Shown: positions 1-9,216, counted from the stretch's first letter. The stretch is 64,000 nt of DNA from Paenibacillus sp. DMB20 (GCF_000987955.1 NZ_LAZU01000053.1:186001-250000); one strand, 5' to 3'. The notes: generated by a model from the sequence alone, not told the origin. Made by a program: numbers and translations.

Positions 1-498
1 TTTTTGGGCGGGATTCAGAGCGGCGACATCACGAGCGGCAGGAACGAATTGCTGCAGACGCTCGCGAACAGCCGGGCCGACCGGCCCGGCCTGCTATTGG
101 GCGGGGGGGCCGGATATTCAAGAGAAGTGGCGAAAAGCCTGAACGGAAACATTTTTAATTTTGAATATCCACTGATCATGCTGGCTTACGATTATGGCAT
201 TGCCGGCACGGCCATTATTTATTTTCTCATCCTGATCTATCCGGTTTACGTGTTAATTCGGAATAAAAGCTATTATGAACTCGTTCTATTTATCGTTTTG
301 AGCGCTTTGGCAAATTCGAACAACGGATTGGCGAACTTGGGCAGCGATGCTTTGGCGCAGCTTTGTTTTACGTTTTTCATTTTCAGGAATCTCGGAAAAC
401 ATGAAAAGGCGTCCGATCCCGAGGGTCGGCGCAAGAGGTGGAACGATGGGAAGTCAGGCATTTATGGTGAGCGTGGTCATTCCTTACTACAACAGTGA
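1..498 (+). CDS. Exopolysaccharide polymerase (Wzy/O-antigen ligase-like), 3' part only
   Basis: This reading frame is open at the left window edge, so only the C-terminal part is visible. It has hydrophobic segments around LIMLAYDYGIAGTAIIYFLIL and LVLFIVLSALANS, with a GGGAGYSREV loop before them. This layout is typical of the C-terminal membrane half of polysaccharide polymerases and O-antigen ligases, which join repeat units on the outer face of the membrane. Its position before a run of glycosyltransferases supports this. The frame overlaps the next gene by about 53 bases, and its last 30 residues are charged and unlike a membrane protein end, so a small frame error near the end is possible. 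Family assignment is inferred from topology and context only. Confidence 0.6.
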   Translation, partial: FLGGIQSGDITSGRNELLQTLANSRADRPGLLLGGGAGYSREVAKSLNGNIFNFEYPLIMLAYDYGIAGTAIIYFLILIYPVYVLIRNKSYYELVLFIVLSALANSNNGLANLGSDALAQLCFTFFIFRNLGKHEKASDPEGRRKRWNDGKSGIYGERGHSLLQQ

Positions 499-1291
499 GC
501 TGACGATTGAGCGGGCATTGGATTCCGTCTGCGGCCAATCCTTTGAGCAGCTTGTCGAAATCATTCTGGTCAACGATGGATCCACGGACCGAAGCAGGGA
601 CGTGGTGCACCGGTTTATTCAGGATCATCAGGGATTCATCTTTCGCCATGTGGACCAGGCCAACGGCGGGCCGTCCAAAGCGAGGAATGCGGGCATGCGG
701 TTATCCTCCGGTAAATATATTGCTTTCCTGGATTCGGACGATACGTGGGAGCCGGATAAACTGGCCGTTCAAGTGAGGTACATGGAGGAACATCCCGACG
801 TCGCCATATCCGGAACGGACTACTATATCAACTCGAACGAGGTTACGAAGTACGGCAGCCGGGACGAGATTGTGGAAGCGGACTTTAAATCGATGCTGTT
901 TAAGGTTTTCTTCAGCATGCCGACGGTGATCGTCCGGCGCGACGTGATTGAAAGGGAGCGGTTGCATTACCTGGAAGGCAAGCATTACGGCGAGGATTTA
1001 TTGTTTTATCTGCAAATTGTCCGGAATCATCGGGGGGTCCGAATATCAAGGCCGCTGGCGAAACTTCATAAATTTCTGTATGGTCAGGGCGGCCTGACCC
1101 GGGACTTGAATAAACTACTTATCCATGAGCTGGATAATGCGCGGATATTGTATCGTCAAAACGCCGGACAGCGGGTGAAAATCGGATTTTGGCTGTATCG
1201 CGGCTTATTGATTTACAGCGTTCTGAAGCATTACGTCCGTATGTATAAGAGCAGGAAGTACAGAAAGATCGTACAGGAGGGACAGCCTTGA
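446..1291 (+). CDS. Family 2 glycosyltransferase
   Basis: Predicted cytoplasmic glycosyltransferase of 281 residues with a GT-A fold, adding a sugar to a lipid-linked repeat unit in exopolysaccharide synthesis. The N-terminus reads VSVVIPYYN, the nucleotide-binding NDGSTD motif lies at about residues 43-48, and the metal-binding DSDD motif is at about 96-99. The ATG at 446 is preferred because AAGAGGTGG lies just upstream at 433-441. An in-frame ATG at 464 is an alternative. The frame extends further upstream without a start that fits. The stop overlaps the TTG start of the next gene, so translation is probably coupled. The donor and acceptor sugars cannot be read from the sequence. Confidence 0.88.
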   Translation: MGSQAFMVSVVIPYYNSELTIERALDSVCGQSFEQLVEIILVNDGSTDRSRDVVHRFIQDHQGFIFRHVDQANGGPSKARNAGMRLSSGKYIAFLDSDDTWEPDKLAVQVRYMEEHPDVAISGTDYYINSNEVTKYGSRDEIVEADFKSMLFKVFFSMPTVIVRRDVIERERLHYLEGKHYGEDLLFYLQIVRNHRGVRISRPLAKLHKFLYGQGGLTRDLNKLLIHELDNARILYRQNAGQRVKIGFWLYRGLLIYSVLKHYVRMYKSRKYRKIVQEGQP

Positions 1292-1736
1292 AAATCGGAT
1301 TGGTTGGGTCCAGCGGCGGCCATTTAACCCACTTGCTGCTGCTGGAGCGTGGTGGAAGGAGCATGAACGTTTTTGGGTTACCTTTAACAAGGAGGACGCC
1401 AGAACGGCTCTCGCGGACGAAAAAGCGTATTGGTGCCATCATCCCACGAACCGCAGTCTCAAAAATTTGATCAAGAACACGTTTTTGGCATGGAACATCC
1501 TGAGAAAAGAAAAGCCGGATATTCTCATATCCTCCGGGGCTGCGGCGGCAGTCCCCTTTTTTTATTTGGGTAAGCTGTTCGGAGCCAAGCTTGTCTACAT
1601 CGAGGTGTATGACCGGATTTCCAGCCCGACGGTTACGGGCAGGGCCGTTTATCCGATCACGGATGCTTTCATCGTGCAGTGGGAAGAGCAAAAGAGGTTC
1701 TATCCGAAAGCCCGGTTTTTGGGGGGATTATTTTGA
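1288..1736 (+). pseudogene. PssD/Cps14F-like glycosyltransferase subunit, frameshifted
   Basis: This frame encodes the membrane-anchoring partner (Alg14-like) of a two-part glycosyltransferase. It starts KIGLVGSSGGHLTHLL in one frame from a TTG at 1288. At about 1348-1350 the frame must slip, as though one base is missing, to continue RWWKEHERFWVTFNKEDAR, then ISSGAAAAVPFFYLGKLFGAKLVYIEVYDR and IVQWEEQKRFYPKA. This order is a close match to the PssD/Cps14F family as I know it. The rejoined length of about 149 residues is normal for the family. As given, the protein would be truncated, either by a real mutation or by a read error. The stop overlaps the start of the catalytic partner, the usual operon arrangement. 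Confidence 0.8.
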
Positions 1737-2242
1737 TTTTTGTAACGGTCGGTACGCATGAGCAGCCGTTTGACCGCCTGATTGCCGAGGTGGACCGGTT
1801 AAAGAGGAGCGGGATCATTTCGTCTGAAGTCGTCATGCAAATCGGGTATTCCCAAGTGGTGCCCGCGGCTTGCAACTTTCAAGCCATGATGGGATACCTT
1901 GAAATGGAGGCGTTTATGCAAGCGGCGGATATCGTGATAACGCATGGGGGACCGGGGAGCATTTTCGGCGCCCTCAAGCAGTCCAAGATTCCGATTGTCG
2001 TGCCGAGGCGCGCGTTATTTAACGAGCATGTGGATGATCATCAGGTGGAATTTGCGCGCCATCTGCAGCGAAGGGGAAATATTTTGCCCGTGTTTGAGAT
2101 TGAAGATTTGGAAGATACGATCCTGCATTACCGGGAATATGCCGAGCGGATGGGCGGAATGAACCGGACGGAAGACGGCCCGGCAGCGTTTGTGCGGCAG
2201 CTGGACCGGGTGGTCGCGGAGTTGCTGGGAAGCCGGGCGTAA
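1733..2242 (+). CDS. PssE/Cps14G-like glycosyltransferase catalytic subunit
   Basis: Catalytic partner (Alg13-like, GT28 C-terminal fold) of the preceding membrane subunit. Together the pair transfers a sugar to a lipid-linked intermediate on the inner membrane face. The protein has 169 residues and begins MIFVTVGTHEQPFDRLI, with the sugar-nucleotide binding loop ITHGGPGSIFGAL near residues 70-82 and NEHVDDHQ further on. The TTG at 1733 is chosen because it overlaps the preceding TGA and places the FVTVGTHEQPF family N-terminus at the start. A GGGGGG run lies just upstream as a ribosome site. If the partner subunit is truly broken, this enzyme may be unanchored. Confidence 0.85.
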   Translation: MIFVTVGTHEQPFDRLIAEVDRLKRSGIISSEVVMQIGYSQVVPAACNFQAMMGYLEMEAFMQAADIVITHGGPGSIFGALKQSKIPIVVPRRALFNEHVDDHQVEFARHLQRRGNILPVFEIEDLEDTILHYREYAERMGGMNRTEDGPAAFVRQLDRVVAELLGSRA

Positions 2243-2252
2243 GGCGGAGGGA

Positions 2253-3401
2253 ATGAAACGGATGAAGAAGAAAATTGTGTTCGCCGATTTTGTCGAATAT
2301 AACGATCCGAGCAGCAAACTGGGCAATTATCATTACTGCAACGCTTACGTAAAGGACGGATATGAAGCGCTGTGGGTATCGAACTCATTCAATCAGCTCA
2401 TTTATTTAAAGAACAGGCAGGATTACGAGTTCAAAAAAAGCATATCCGCGGCGGCAAGACATGAACTGGCCCCTCATATTTACGGCTTCGCGGCGTACGC
2501 ATGGCGGCTGTATGGAAATTATGCGTTCTCGCGAAAAGCCAAGATCGCCCTGCACCAGGAGAAATATATCCTTCCGAATGCTTATAAATCGTTGCGGGCC
2601 ATGCGGTTTGACGAGGTGGACACCTTATGGATATCCAATCCCAAGCTGTATTGGCTCACCAATGTCGTGAAATATGAAAGGCTGGTCTACCGGATGGCCG
2701 ATGATTATGCCAAATTTAAGGAGTTTCCGAATATAGAAGCCATCGAAGGCCGGTTAATGAACAAGGCGGACTTGATCCTGGTGACCTCCGCCAAATTGAT
2801 GGACAAAGTCCGGGACGGCGGCCGCGTTCCCCATCTGGTCAGCAATGGCGTCCAGTTTGATTTTTTTCATTCGTCCGCGCCCCATGAGCCTGAAGAGTAC
2901 AAGATCAGCAAACGGCCGAAGATTGTTTATGTCGGAGCCATCAAATATTGGCTGGACGTGGAGTTAATCGAACGGTTGGCTGCGGCTGTCGATGCCGACA
3001 TATATTTAATCGGGCATGTGGAAGCCGACTTGAGCCGGCTTGAGGCGTTCCCGAACGTCCATATTCTCGGAGCGCGGGCATATACGTCTATACCGGCTTA
3101 TTTAAAGCATGCCAACGTCGCGATCATCCCGTTCAAGAAAAACGAAGCGACCGATGCGGTCAGCCCCATTAAATTGTACGAATACTGCTCTGCCGGCATT
3201 GCCGTGGTGACCTCCGACATGGAGGAAGTGAAACGAACGGAGGCTCCCGTCCACGTTGCGCGGAACGCGGGCGATTTCATGGAAGCGGTCCGAAGATATC
3301 TGAAAGAAGGCTATGATTCTTCTTCCCTTATTGAATTCGGAAGGGAGAATTCCTGGGATAAAAGATACGAGGCCGTACGGGCCATTTTTGATAATGCATG
3401 A
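2253..3401 (+). CDS. Glycosyltransferase, TuaH-like (GT-B)
   Basis: Protein of about 382 residues resembling TuaH of teichuronic acid synthesis and other GT-B transferases of surface polysaccharide clusters. Visible features are VYRMADDYAKF, a linker with ADLILVTSAKLMDK, the NGVQFDFF acceptor-domain junction, and the C-terminal sugar-nucleotide site PIKLYEYCSAGIAVVTSDMEEV. GGAGG at 2246-2250 is only 2 bases from the ATG at 2253, so the ATG at 2262 (MKKKIVFADF) with 11-base spacing is an equally good start. It is the last intact glycosyltransferase of the cluster and is followed by a terminator-like hairpin. The sugar specificity is not visible. Confidence 0.75.
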   Translation: MKRMKKKIVFADFVEYNDPSSKLGNYHYCNAYVKDGYEALWVSNSFNQLIYLKNRQDYEFKKSISAAARHELAPHIYGFAAYAWRLYGNYAFSRKAKIALHQEKYILPNAYKSLRAMRFDEVDTLWISNPKLYWLTNVVKYERLVYRMADDYAKFKEFPNIEAIEGRLMNKADLILVTSAKLMDKVRDGGRVPHLVSNGVQFDFFHSSAPHEPEEYKISKRPKIVYVGAIKYWLDVELIERLAAAVDADIYLIGHVEADLSRLEAFPNVHILGARAYTSIPAYLKHANVAIIPFKKNEATDAVSPIKLYEYCSAGIAVVTSDMEEVKRTEAPVHVARNAGDFMEAVRRYLKEGYDSSSLIEFGRENSWDKRYEAVRAIFDNA

Positions 3402-3465
3402 GTCATGCCTGATATCGCTATGCAGGGTTCGCTTGATGGACGCTAGGCGGGATTGAATGATTTCC

Positions 3466-3490
3466 GGGGCGGATTCGAATACCGCCTTTT
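3466..3490 (+). terminator. Possible intrinsic terminator after the glycosyltransferases
   Basis: A short stem GGCGG with a 9-base loop and CCGCC, followed by TTTT. It lies 65 bases after the stop of the TuaH-like gene and before the methyltransferase. The stem is short, so efficiency is uncertain. Confidence 0.4.
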
Positions 3491-3593
3491 GGTCTCCCCT
3501 GAGTTTAAACCGGAAGGAAACGTGGTCTTGAAGAGAAAGAGCCGAGAATATATGGTAGAGGCAGGTGGTTTCTCGAAAGGAGGGTTTAAAGTC

Positions 3594-4322
3594 ATGACCC
3601 AAAATATATATGACAACGATGAATTTTTCAAAGGATACGGTCAATTAAATCGTTCGGTTCAGGGGCTGGACGGTGCGCCGGAATGGCCTTCGCTTCGCGC
3701 GATGCTTCCGAATATCGAAGGACGGAGGATACTCGATCTAGGCTGCGGCTTCGGCTGGTTCTGCCGTTTTGCAAGGCAGCATGGAGCAGGCAGCGTCCTT
3801 GGTGTCGATGTATCCGAGAAGATGCTTGCCCGCGGAAAAGCCGAAACGAAAGATCCCCTGATTACGTACAGGAAGGCTGACCTGGAGCAGCTTGAACTGA
3901 ATGCAGGGGCGTTTGATCTGGTTTTTAGCTCGCTCGTTTTTCATTATATCGAAAAGCTGGACAGATTGATGGCCGAGGTGCATAAATCCCTTTTGCCCGG
4001 GGGACATTTCGTATTTTCGGTGGAGCATCCGATTTATACGGCTCCGAAGGTTCCCGGCTGGTTCAAACATGCGGAGGGCCACCGGATATGGCCTGTCGAC
4101 GGCTAACAGCATCAAGGCCCCAGAATTACGAATTGGCTGGCTAAAGGTGTCATCAAGCAGCATCGAACGATAGGGACTTACCTAAATATGTTGATCGGTC
4201 TTGGATTTACGATCACCCATGTCGAGGAGTGGGGACCCGCCGACGATCAGATTGCCTTGCAGCCGGAGCTTGAGGAAGAGCGGGATCGTCCGATGTTTTT
4301 GCTTATTTCCGCCAAAAAGTGA
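3594..4322 (+). pseudogene. Class I SAM-dependent methyltransferase with an in-frame stop
   Basis: Methyltransferase of the UbiE/YxbB type. SAM-binding motif I (ILDLGCGFG) is at residues 46-54, LGVDVSEKML follows, and the post-motif region is FSSLVFHYIEKLDRLMAEVHKSLLPGGHFVFSVEHP in pieces. The ATG at 3594 has AAAGGAGG upstream. The frame hits TAA at 4104-4106 (codon 171) after WPVDG, but the same frame then continues to a TGA at 4320-4322 with text typical of the family C-terminus, including NWLAKGVIKQHRTIGTYLN. Family members usually have Tyr near this point, so one TAC or TAT codon appears to have become TAA. No frame change is needed. It is either a nonsense mutation or a base error. Confidence 0.8.
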
Positions 4323-4497
4323 CGAATAACCGGTCCTCAACCGAACATCCTGCATACTTTAAAGATATAAGCAAGTTTAATAGATCCTTTATCCTTGCTT
4401 AAACTTCCAGTGGAAACGTCTTCACCCTTCTAAAGACCATGCCGTTTCTGCTTGAAGGCAAAGGAAGCAGCTAGTTAAAAGGTGGGAGGTTGATCAT
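4323..4497. other. Intergenic region before the beta-helix genes
   Basis: This is 175 bases between the methyltransferase and the first beta-helix gene. I see a strong ribosome site (AAGGTGGGAGGT) at its right end, 8 bases before the GTG start at 4498, and no convincing sigma-A promoter or terminator. Confidence 0.5.
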
Positions 4498-5809
4498 GTG
4501 GCCGCGATAACCGATTTGAAAGTTGCTTTGGCACAGCTAGCTCAATCAGGCGGAGGGGAACTGGTGCTTCCTGCGGGAACCTATCCGGTCAACGAAAATT
4601 TGGTGGTGGATGAAAGAATTACGCTTCGATTCATGAATGGAGCCAAACTGGTCGTAGCGAGCGGGAAGAGCATCACGATCAACGGCAGCGTCGAAGCCGG
4701 ATTGTTTCACATCTTCGATGGTCCCGGCAAGGTGGAAGGAAATATGAGGGTGGCCTCCGTTTACCCGGAGTGGTTCGGCGCCAAAGGCGACGGCATCAAC
4801 GATGACACCGATGGAATAGAGAAAACCCTTCAGTTATTGGACAAGAATCAAGGCGGAGTCCTTGTGCTTTCCGAAGGAACCTATATTTTGCGCTATTTAT
4901 ATTTAAGATCCAAAGTGACCGTACAAGGAACCGGACCGAGCTCCATCTTGAAATTAAAGAACGGGACGCACCGAAACCTGATCAGTTTGAAGGATAACTC
5001 CGTGATGCAATTTCGACTATCCAATTTTTATATTGACGGAAACAGAGCTTATAACGCCGCGGGCAGCGGCATTTATCTGAATAAAACGGCTTATGTCCGC
5101 CCGGACCATGTATTGCAGGGAAACGCGGGCGATATCAATTCCACGATCGAAAATATCTTTATTTACGGCTGTGCCGAGCACGGGATATTTTTGGACCGGA
5201 CCCAGAATAGCGGGGAATTCGTGAACATTCGCGGGATTATTTTTAATAATGTTCAGGTCATCAGCTGCCAAAAGAGCGGGATCAAATTGAACCAGAACAC
5301 CGATGGAAAGTTCAGCGACGTGATCTGCACGGGGAATGCGCACTGCGGGTTTGAAATCCAGCTGCGCCAACAACTATTATATGGGGTGCAAAACGTTTTA
5401 TAACGGCTTTGCTGCTCCCGCGTCTGTTATAGGCGGCGGCTTTGTGATGAGGGATAGCGGAAGAAGCTCTTTCATCGGGTGTGAGGCGCAGGAAGAATAC
5501 AGACACGGCTTTTATGCCGAAGGATGCAGCCTGCTGAGCTTCAGCGCCTGCTGCGCCGATTCCAACGGCCAGCAAGATTCCACCTATTCAGGGTATTATC
5601 TCAAGAATACGCAGCTGTCCACCCTGATGGGCTGCAACAGTACTTCTTTCCACTCTCCCAGCTGGCAATATACCGGAGCCACGTTTGAGAACTGCAGCGG
5701 CATAACGTCGGTTTTGTCCGTTAACAACCAGCTCAGCAGATCTAACTATGTCTTGAAGGGCAGCAATGCCAAACTGAGTTTGACGATTAATGGCGAAGCT
5801 GTCAGGTAA
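4498..5809 (+). pseudogene. Pectate lyase_3-type right-handed beta-helix protein, frameshifted
   Basis: Predicted parallel beta-helix protein of the Pectate_lyase_3/tailspike type, which usually binds or cleaves polysaccharide. The segment EWFGAKGDGINDDTDGI at about residues 93-109 is the family entry motif, followed by GGVLVLSEGTYIL and many short turns with Gly and Asn. The first frame runs from GTG 4498. Near 5358 the coding switches frame by +1, as though one base is extra, and continues SSCANNYYMGCKTFYNGF to the TAA at 5807-5809. The rejoined protein is about 436 residues. There is no signal peptide, so it is either cytoplasmic or exported in an unknown way. Its location suggests a role in trimming or modifying the polysaccharide made by the upstream genes. 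Confidence 0.72.
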
Positions 5810-5821
5810 GACTACGGAGTT

Positions 5822-5863
5822 AAACTTCGTCCGTCCCCTTAGGGGGTTGGGCGGAGTTTTTTT
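5822..5863 (+). terminator. Intrinsic terminator
   Basis: An imperfect hairpin with several G-U pairs: AACTTCGTCCGTCCCC pairs with GGGGTTGGGCGGAGTT, and a run of T follows. It lies 12 bases after the beta-helix stop codon. Confidence 0.75.
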
Positions 5864-5921
5864 CTTAGAAACCTGCCGTTAGGCGAGGAAGTCGTTTTTT
5901 AGGGGGTGAAGGAAACTTGGC

Positions 5922-7502
5922 ATGAGAAAAGCAATCGCGCTTGAACTTCTTTTGTTGATTCTGGTGATCCTGCTGTGCCTGATCTTTCTGTTTCCGGAAA
6001 AAATAATTCACCATACCTATTACGTCGACGACGCCGCGGGCGATGATACCAACAGCGGAACCAGTCCTTCAGCTCCCTGGAAATCGTTGTCCCGGATCAA
6101 TCGGCAAGTGTTTGAGCCGGGAGACCGGATTCTCTTCAAGGCCGGCGGGGTTTGGACGGGGGAGCTTCATCCGAAGGGATCGGGAACGCGGAAGCTGCCT
6201 ATCCGGATCGGAAGGTACGGACAAGGAAAACGGCCCCTTATTCAAGGGGGAGGAGGAGAGCGCGCCGTCTTCCTTTATAACCAGGAGTATTGGGAAATCG
6301 GACATCTGGAGATTACCAATCAAGGACCCGATGAAGCGGATGGACCGCGCCGGGGCGTTGAAATTATGGCTGATCATCAGAACGCCAAACGGAAAGCGGG
6401 CCCTGATCGAGTGTCTACGCTGCGCCATATCCGCCTTCACGATTTATATATCCATGACGTCAACGGCCAGGACAAGAAGGACGGTTACGGCAGCTCGGGG
6501 ATTCACGTATGGGTTTCGGCCGGGGAAGGACCGCATGAACGCATCACGACCTTTGACGGTATTCTGATCGAGAACAATGTGCTCGAAAACATAAAGAGAA
6601 CAGGGATCATGACCATGTCCGAGTGGAGCAACCGGCCCCAGCATGACGGCAGCGGCTATGATCCGGCGTACCCTTGGACTCCCTTGACCGATGTCGTGAT
6701 TCGCGGAAACCGCCTGACCAACATTTGCGGGGACGGAATCGTACCGCACGTAACGGACGGAGCCCTTGTCGAGCATAACAAGCTGGAGGGCTTCAATCGC
6801 TGTTCGTCGGGGTATAACGCGGGCATGTGGACTTATAACGGAGACAACACCGTTTATCAGTTCAACGAGGTTTCCGGGGGCCATTCAACCCGGGACGGCA
6901 TGGCGTTCGATTTTGACCACGGTTCCAAAGGCATCATTTACCAATACAACTACAGCCACGATAATGAAGGCGGAACGCTGCTGATTTGCAATAATCTCCC
7001 CGGAGGAGGGGTGTACGACGGAGTGTTCCGCTACAATATCAGCCAGAATGACCGGAACAAAATCTTCACGGTCTGTCAGGGCGACAATGCCCGCAACATT
7101 CAAATCTACAATAACGTGTTCTTTGTCGGAGAACATTTAGCGACCTCGCTGCTGCCGGCCGAGGGCGGGAAAACCTCGGTCATTCTTCGCAACAATATTT
7201 TTTACAACTTGGGCTCCGGGGGGTATGCGGCAAAACCCGGATGGACGTACGAAAACAATGTGTTTTACGGCAATCGAATACCGGACGCGAACACCATGCC
7301 GGATGCCGGGATGAGCACCTCCGATCCCATGTTCGTCAGTCCCGGCAGCAGCCCGGACGGTTATAAGCTTAGAAGGGGTTCACCCGTGATCGGCGGGGGG
7401 ACAGCGGTTCAAGGGAATGGAGGACGCGACTTTTGGGGCAATTCCGTGGATGAACGTCTTCAGCCTAATCAAGGAGCGTACAACGGCGAGGGTGAATTTT
7501 AA
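5922..7502 (+). CDS. Membrane-anchored right-handed beta-helix protein
   Basis: Protein of 526 residues with an uncleaved-looking hydrophobic helix at about residues 6-24, so it is probably tethered outside the membrane. The mature part opens with YYVDDAAGDDTNSGTSPSAPWKSL, the DUF1565-like start found on secreted beta-helix proteins and polysaccharide lyases, followed by many coils with conserved Asn such as VIRGNRLTNICGDGIV and IQIYNNVFFV. Near the C-terminus, DFWGNSV resembles the usual final coil. The ATG at 5922 follows GGGGGTGAAGG. I cannot identify catalytic residues. A role in binding or cutting the locally made exopolysaccharide is inferred from its location only. Confidence 0.78.
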   Translation: MRKAIALELLLLILVILLCLIFLFPEKIIHHTYYVDDAAGDDTNSGTSPSAPWKSLSRINRQVFEPGDRILFKAGGVWTGELHPKGSGTRKLPIRIGRYGQGKRPLIQGGGGERAVFLYNQEYWEIGHLEITNQGPDEADGPRRGVEIMADHQNAKRKAGPDRVSTLRHIRLHDLYIHDVNGQDKKDGYGSSGIHVWVSAGEGPHERITTFDGILIENNVLENIKRTGIMTMSEWSNRPQHDGSGYDPAYPWTPLTDVVIRGNRLTNICGDGIVPHVTDGALVEHNKLEGFNRCSSGYNAGMWTYNGDNTVYQFNEVSGGHSTRDGMAFDFDHGSKGIIYQYNYSHDNEGGTLLICNNLPGGGVYDGVFRYNISQNDRNKIFTVCQGDNARNIQIYNNVFFVGEHLATSLLPAEGGKTSVILRNNIFYNLGSGGYAAKPGWTYENNVFYGNRIPDANTMPDAGMSTSDPMFVSPGSSPDGYKLRRGSPVIGGGTAVQGNGGRDFWGNSVDERLQPNQGAYNGEGEF

Positions 7503-7523
7503 GAAGAAGGGCGGGGATTTTCC

Positions 7524-8621
7524 GTGGAGAAGACGATGCTTGGCCTGGTAAAGGAAAAACGCCAGCCGGGAGCGGTTTTGAAAGAGGTTCCCGTGCCGCA
7601 GGTCGGTGACGATGAAGTGCTGGTGCGCGTCAAGGCCAGCTCCATTTGCGGTACGGACGTACATATTTACAACTGGGACGCATGGGCTGAAAAAACGGTG
7701 GTAACGCCGAACGTGTTCGGACATGAATTTGCAGGCGTCGTTGAAGCGGTCGGCAGCCAAGTGGCAAACGTGAACATCGGAGATCATGTATCGGCGGAGG
7801 GGCATATCGTTTGCGGCCGCTGCAAGCCATGCCGGACAGGGAATTCCCATGTGTGTTTACAGACGCGAAGCTTTGGAATAACGGTGCCGGGCTGTTTTGC
7901 GACCTATGCCGTTGTTAAGGCAAGCAATGTGATCCATAACCGAAAGGATATGCCGTTTGAGCTCGCTTGCCTGCAGGATCCCTTGGGCAATGCGGTGCAA
8001 ACCGTGCTGTCCGGCGACATTGTCGGAAAATCCGTAGCCGTCATCGGCTCGGGCCTCATCGGCTTAATGTCCATTGCCGTCGCCAAAGCATGCGGGGCGG
8101 GAAAAGTGATCGCGGCGGACATTCATCCCTACCGGCTGGATATGGCGCGCAAAATGGGGGCGGATGTTCTTGTAAACAGTGCCGCGGAAAAGCTGTCGGC
8201 AGCGATATATGATCATACGGACGGAGAGGGGGCGGAAGTCGTCCTTGAAATGTCCGGAAACCCGAATGCGATCCGGGAAGGATTTGCAGGGGCGGCCCAT
8301 TCCGCACGCGTTTCGCTGCTCGGGATACCGATGGGGGACGTTTTGTTGGATATGGAGCAGATCATCTTCAAGGGCATTCGCGTGGAAGGGATCACGGGAC
8401 GCCGCATGTACGAAACCTGGTATCAGGCAAAAGGCCTGCTGGAAGGAGGCGTACTGAACCTCAGTCCGCTCGTCACGCATACGTTTACGCTGGACCGGTA
8501 CGAGGAAGCTTTTGATTTGATGATCGGCGGGCGCTGCGGAAAGGTCGTTTTTTTGCACGAAACCATGGAGCACAGCAGCACGGAACTTCATTGCGGCAAA
8601 TATGCATATCAAACCGTATAG
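7524..8621 (+). CDS. tdh: L-threonine 3-dehydrogenase
   Basis: Zinc medium-chain dehydrogenase that oxidises L-threonine with NAD to 2-amino-3-ketobutyrate. In 365 residues it has the catalytic-zinc ligands C42, H67 and E68 (GHE), the structural-zinc cysteines C97, C100, C103 and C111, and the nucleotide loop GSGLIG at 175-180. The segment HIYNWDAWAEKTVVTPNVFGHEF is typical of threonine dehydrogenases rather than general alcohol dehydrogenases. The GTG at 7524 is used, and the ATG at 7536 is an alternative. The usual partner kbl (2-amino-3-ketobutyrate CoA ligase) is not adjacent. A terminator follows, so it seems to be a single-gene unit. Confidence 0.85.
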   Translation: MEKTMLGLVKEKRQPGAVLKEVPVPQVGDDEVLVRVKASSICGTDVHIYNWDAWAEKTVVTPNVFGHEFAGVVEAVGSQVANVNIGDHVSAEGHIVCGRCKPCRTGNSHVCLQTRSFGITVPGCFATYAVVKASNVIHNRKDMPFELACLQDPLGNAVQTVLSGDIVGKSVAVIGSGLIGLMSIAVAKACGAGKVIAADIHPYRLDMARKMGADVLVNSAAEKLSAAIYDHTDGEGAEVVLEMSGNPNAIREGFAGAAHSARVSLLGIPMGDVLLDMEQIIFKGIRVEGITGRRMYETWYQAKGLLEGGVLNLSPLVTHTFTLDRYEEAFDLMIGGRCGKVVFLHETMEHSSTELHCGKYAYQTV

Positions 8622-8639
8622 GCGATCGGTTATAGGCAT

Positions 8640-8672
8640 CCTGCGTCTCTTCGTGGACGCAGGGTGTTTTTT
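8640..8672 (+). terminator. Intrinsic terminator of tdh
   Basis: A perfect 8-base stem, CCTGCGTC with GACGCAGG, closes an 8-base loop and is followed by GTGTTTTTT. Confidence 0.9.
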
Positions 8673-8787
8673 AAGATATGAGAAAGTATAAGCTTCGAAA
8701 GACGCGACTTCCTTATATCGCAAGGAAAACTTCCGCTAAATGCGGTCTGTCTTCTGAGAAAGTACGTCGATAGAAGTTTTTCTTATT
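8671..8787. repeat. Dispersed intergenic repeat, copy 1
   Basis: About 115 bases that recur at 51847-51962 in the same orientation. The strongest shared block is 23 identical bases (8751-8773 and 51923-51945) containing GAGAAAGTACGTCGATAG. Other shared pieces are GAAAGTATA, CCTTATNTCGCAAG, and TCCGNTAAATGCG. The element contains small inverted repeats, such as TTCCTT with AAGGAA and CCGC with GCGG, so it may act as RNA. Here it directly follows the tdh terminator in the 354-base gap between tdh and the zinc-ribbon gene. It does not fit any RNA family I can name. Confidence 0.75.
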
Positions 8788-8883
8788 TGAACGTATGCGT
8801 ATAAAACATGTGCATAAGAACCGGCGGATTGGTCTTCTTTTTGAAAGCGCTTCAAAAAAATCCTCGAAATCGGCCTATTTTAG

Positions 8884-8912
8884 TTGACAAAGTTTTTAGG
8901 ATTATATACATT
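8884..8912 (+). promoter_or_regulatory. Possible sigma-A promoter
   Basis: TTGACA at about 8884 is followed, 15 to 17 bases on, by TATACA or TACATT. It lies about 65 bases before the zinc-ribbon ORF. The spacing is not ideal for either -10 choice. Confidence 0.4.
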
Positions 8913-8975
8913 TCAATTACAGATACGATTTGTATCGTTTTTGATTCATATATTCCCGGGAGAGGAAGCTGGACC

Positions 8976-9164
8976 ATGAACCAAATGAAAATGTATTGTA
9001 TCCGCTGTCGCCGCGTCGTGCCCCTTAAAGAAGGCGGAAGTTTATTCCGCACCGGTTATTTCAAGCATGACATCCCGATGGGAATATGCCAGGAATGCCA
9101 ATCCGCTGCAGCTTTGCCGTCTTGGGGGGAGGGGAACCTTCGGCGGGAAAGTGTGTTATTATAG
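8976..9164 (+). CDS. Small zinc-ribbon-like protein, function unknown
   Basis: Predicted protein of 62 residues with two CxxC knuckles, YCIRCRR near the start and ICQECQS later, which should bind one zinc ion. GAGAGGAAG lies 6 bases before the ATG at 8976; a second ATG at 8985 is also possible. It stands alone between tdh and an ABC exporter. I do not recognise a named family. Such tiny ribbons often act in protein or nucleic-acid binding. Confidence 0.5.
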   Translation: MNQMKMYCIRCRRVVPLKEGGSLFRTGYFKHDIPMGICQECQSAAALPSWGEGNLRRESVLL

Positions 9165-9216
9165 AGAAAGTTTGAGAATTTCGGAAGGAAACGACGGAGA
9201 GAAAAGGAGTCAACAG

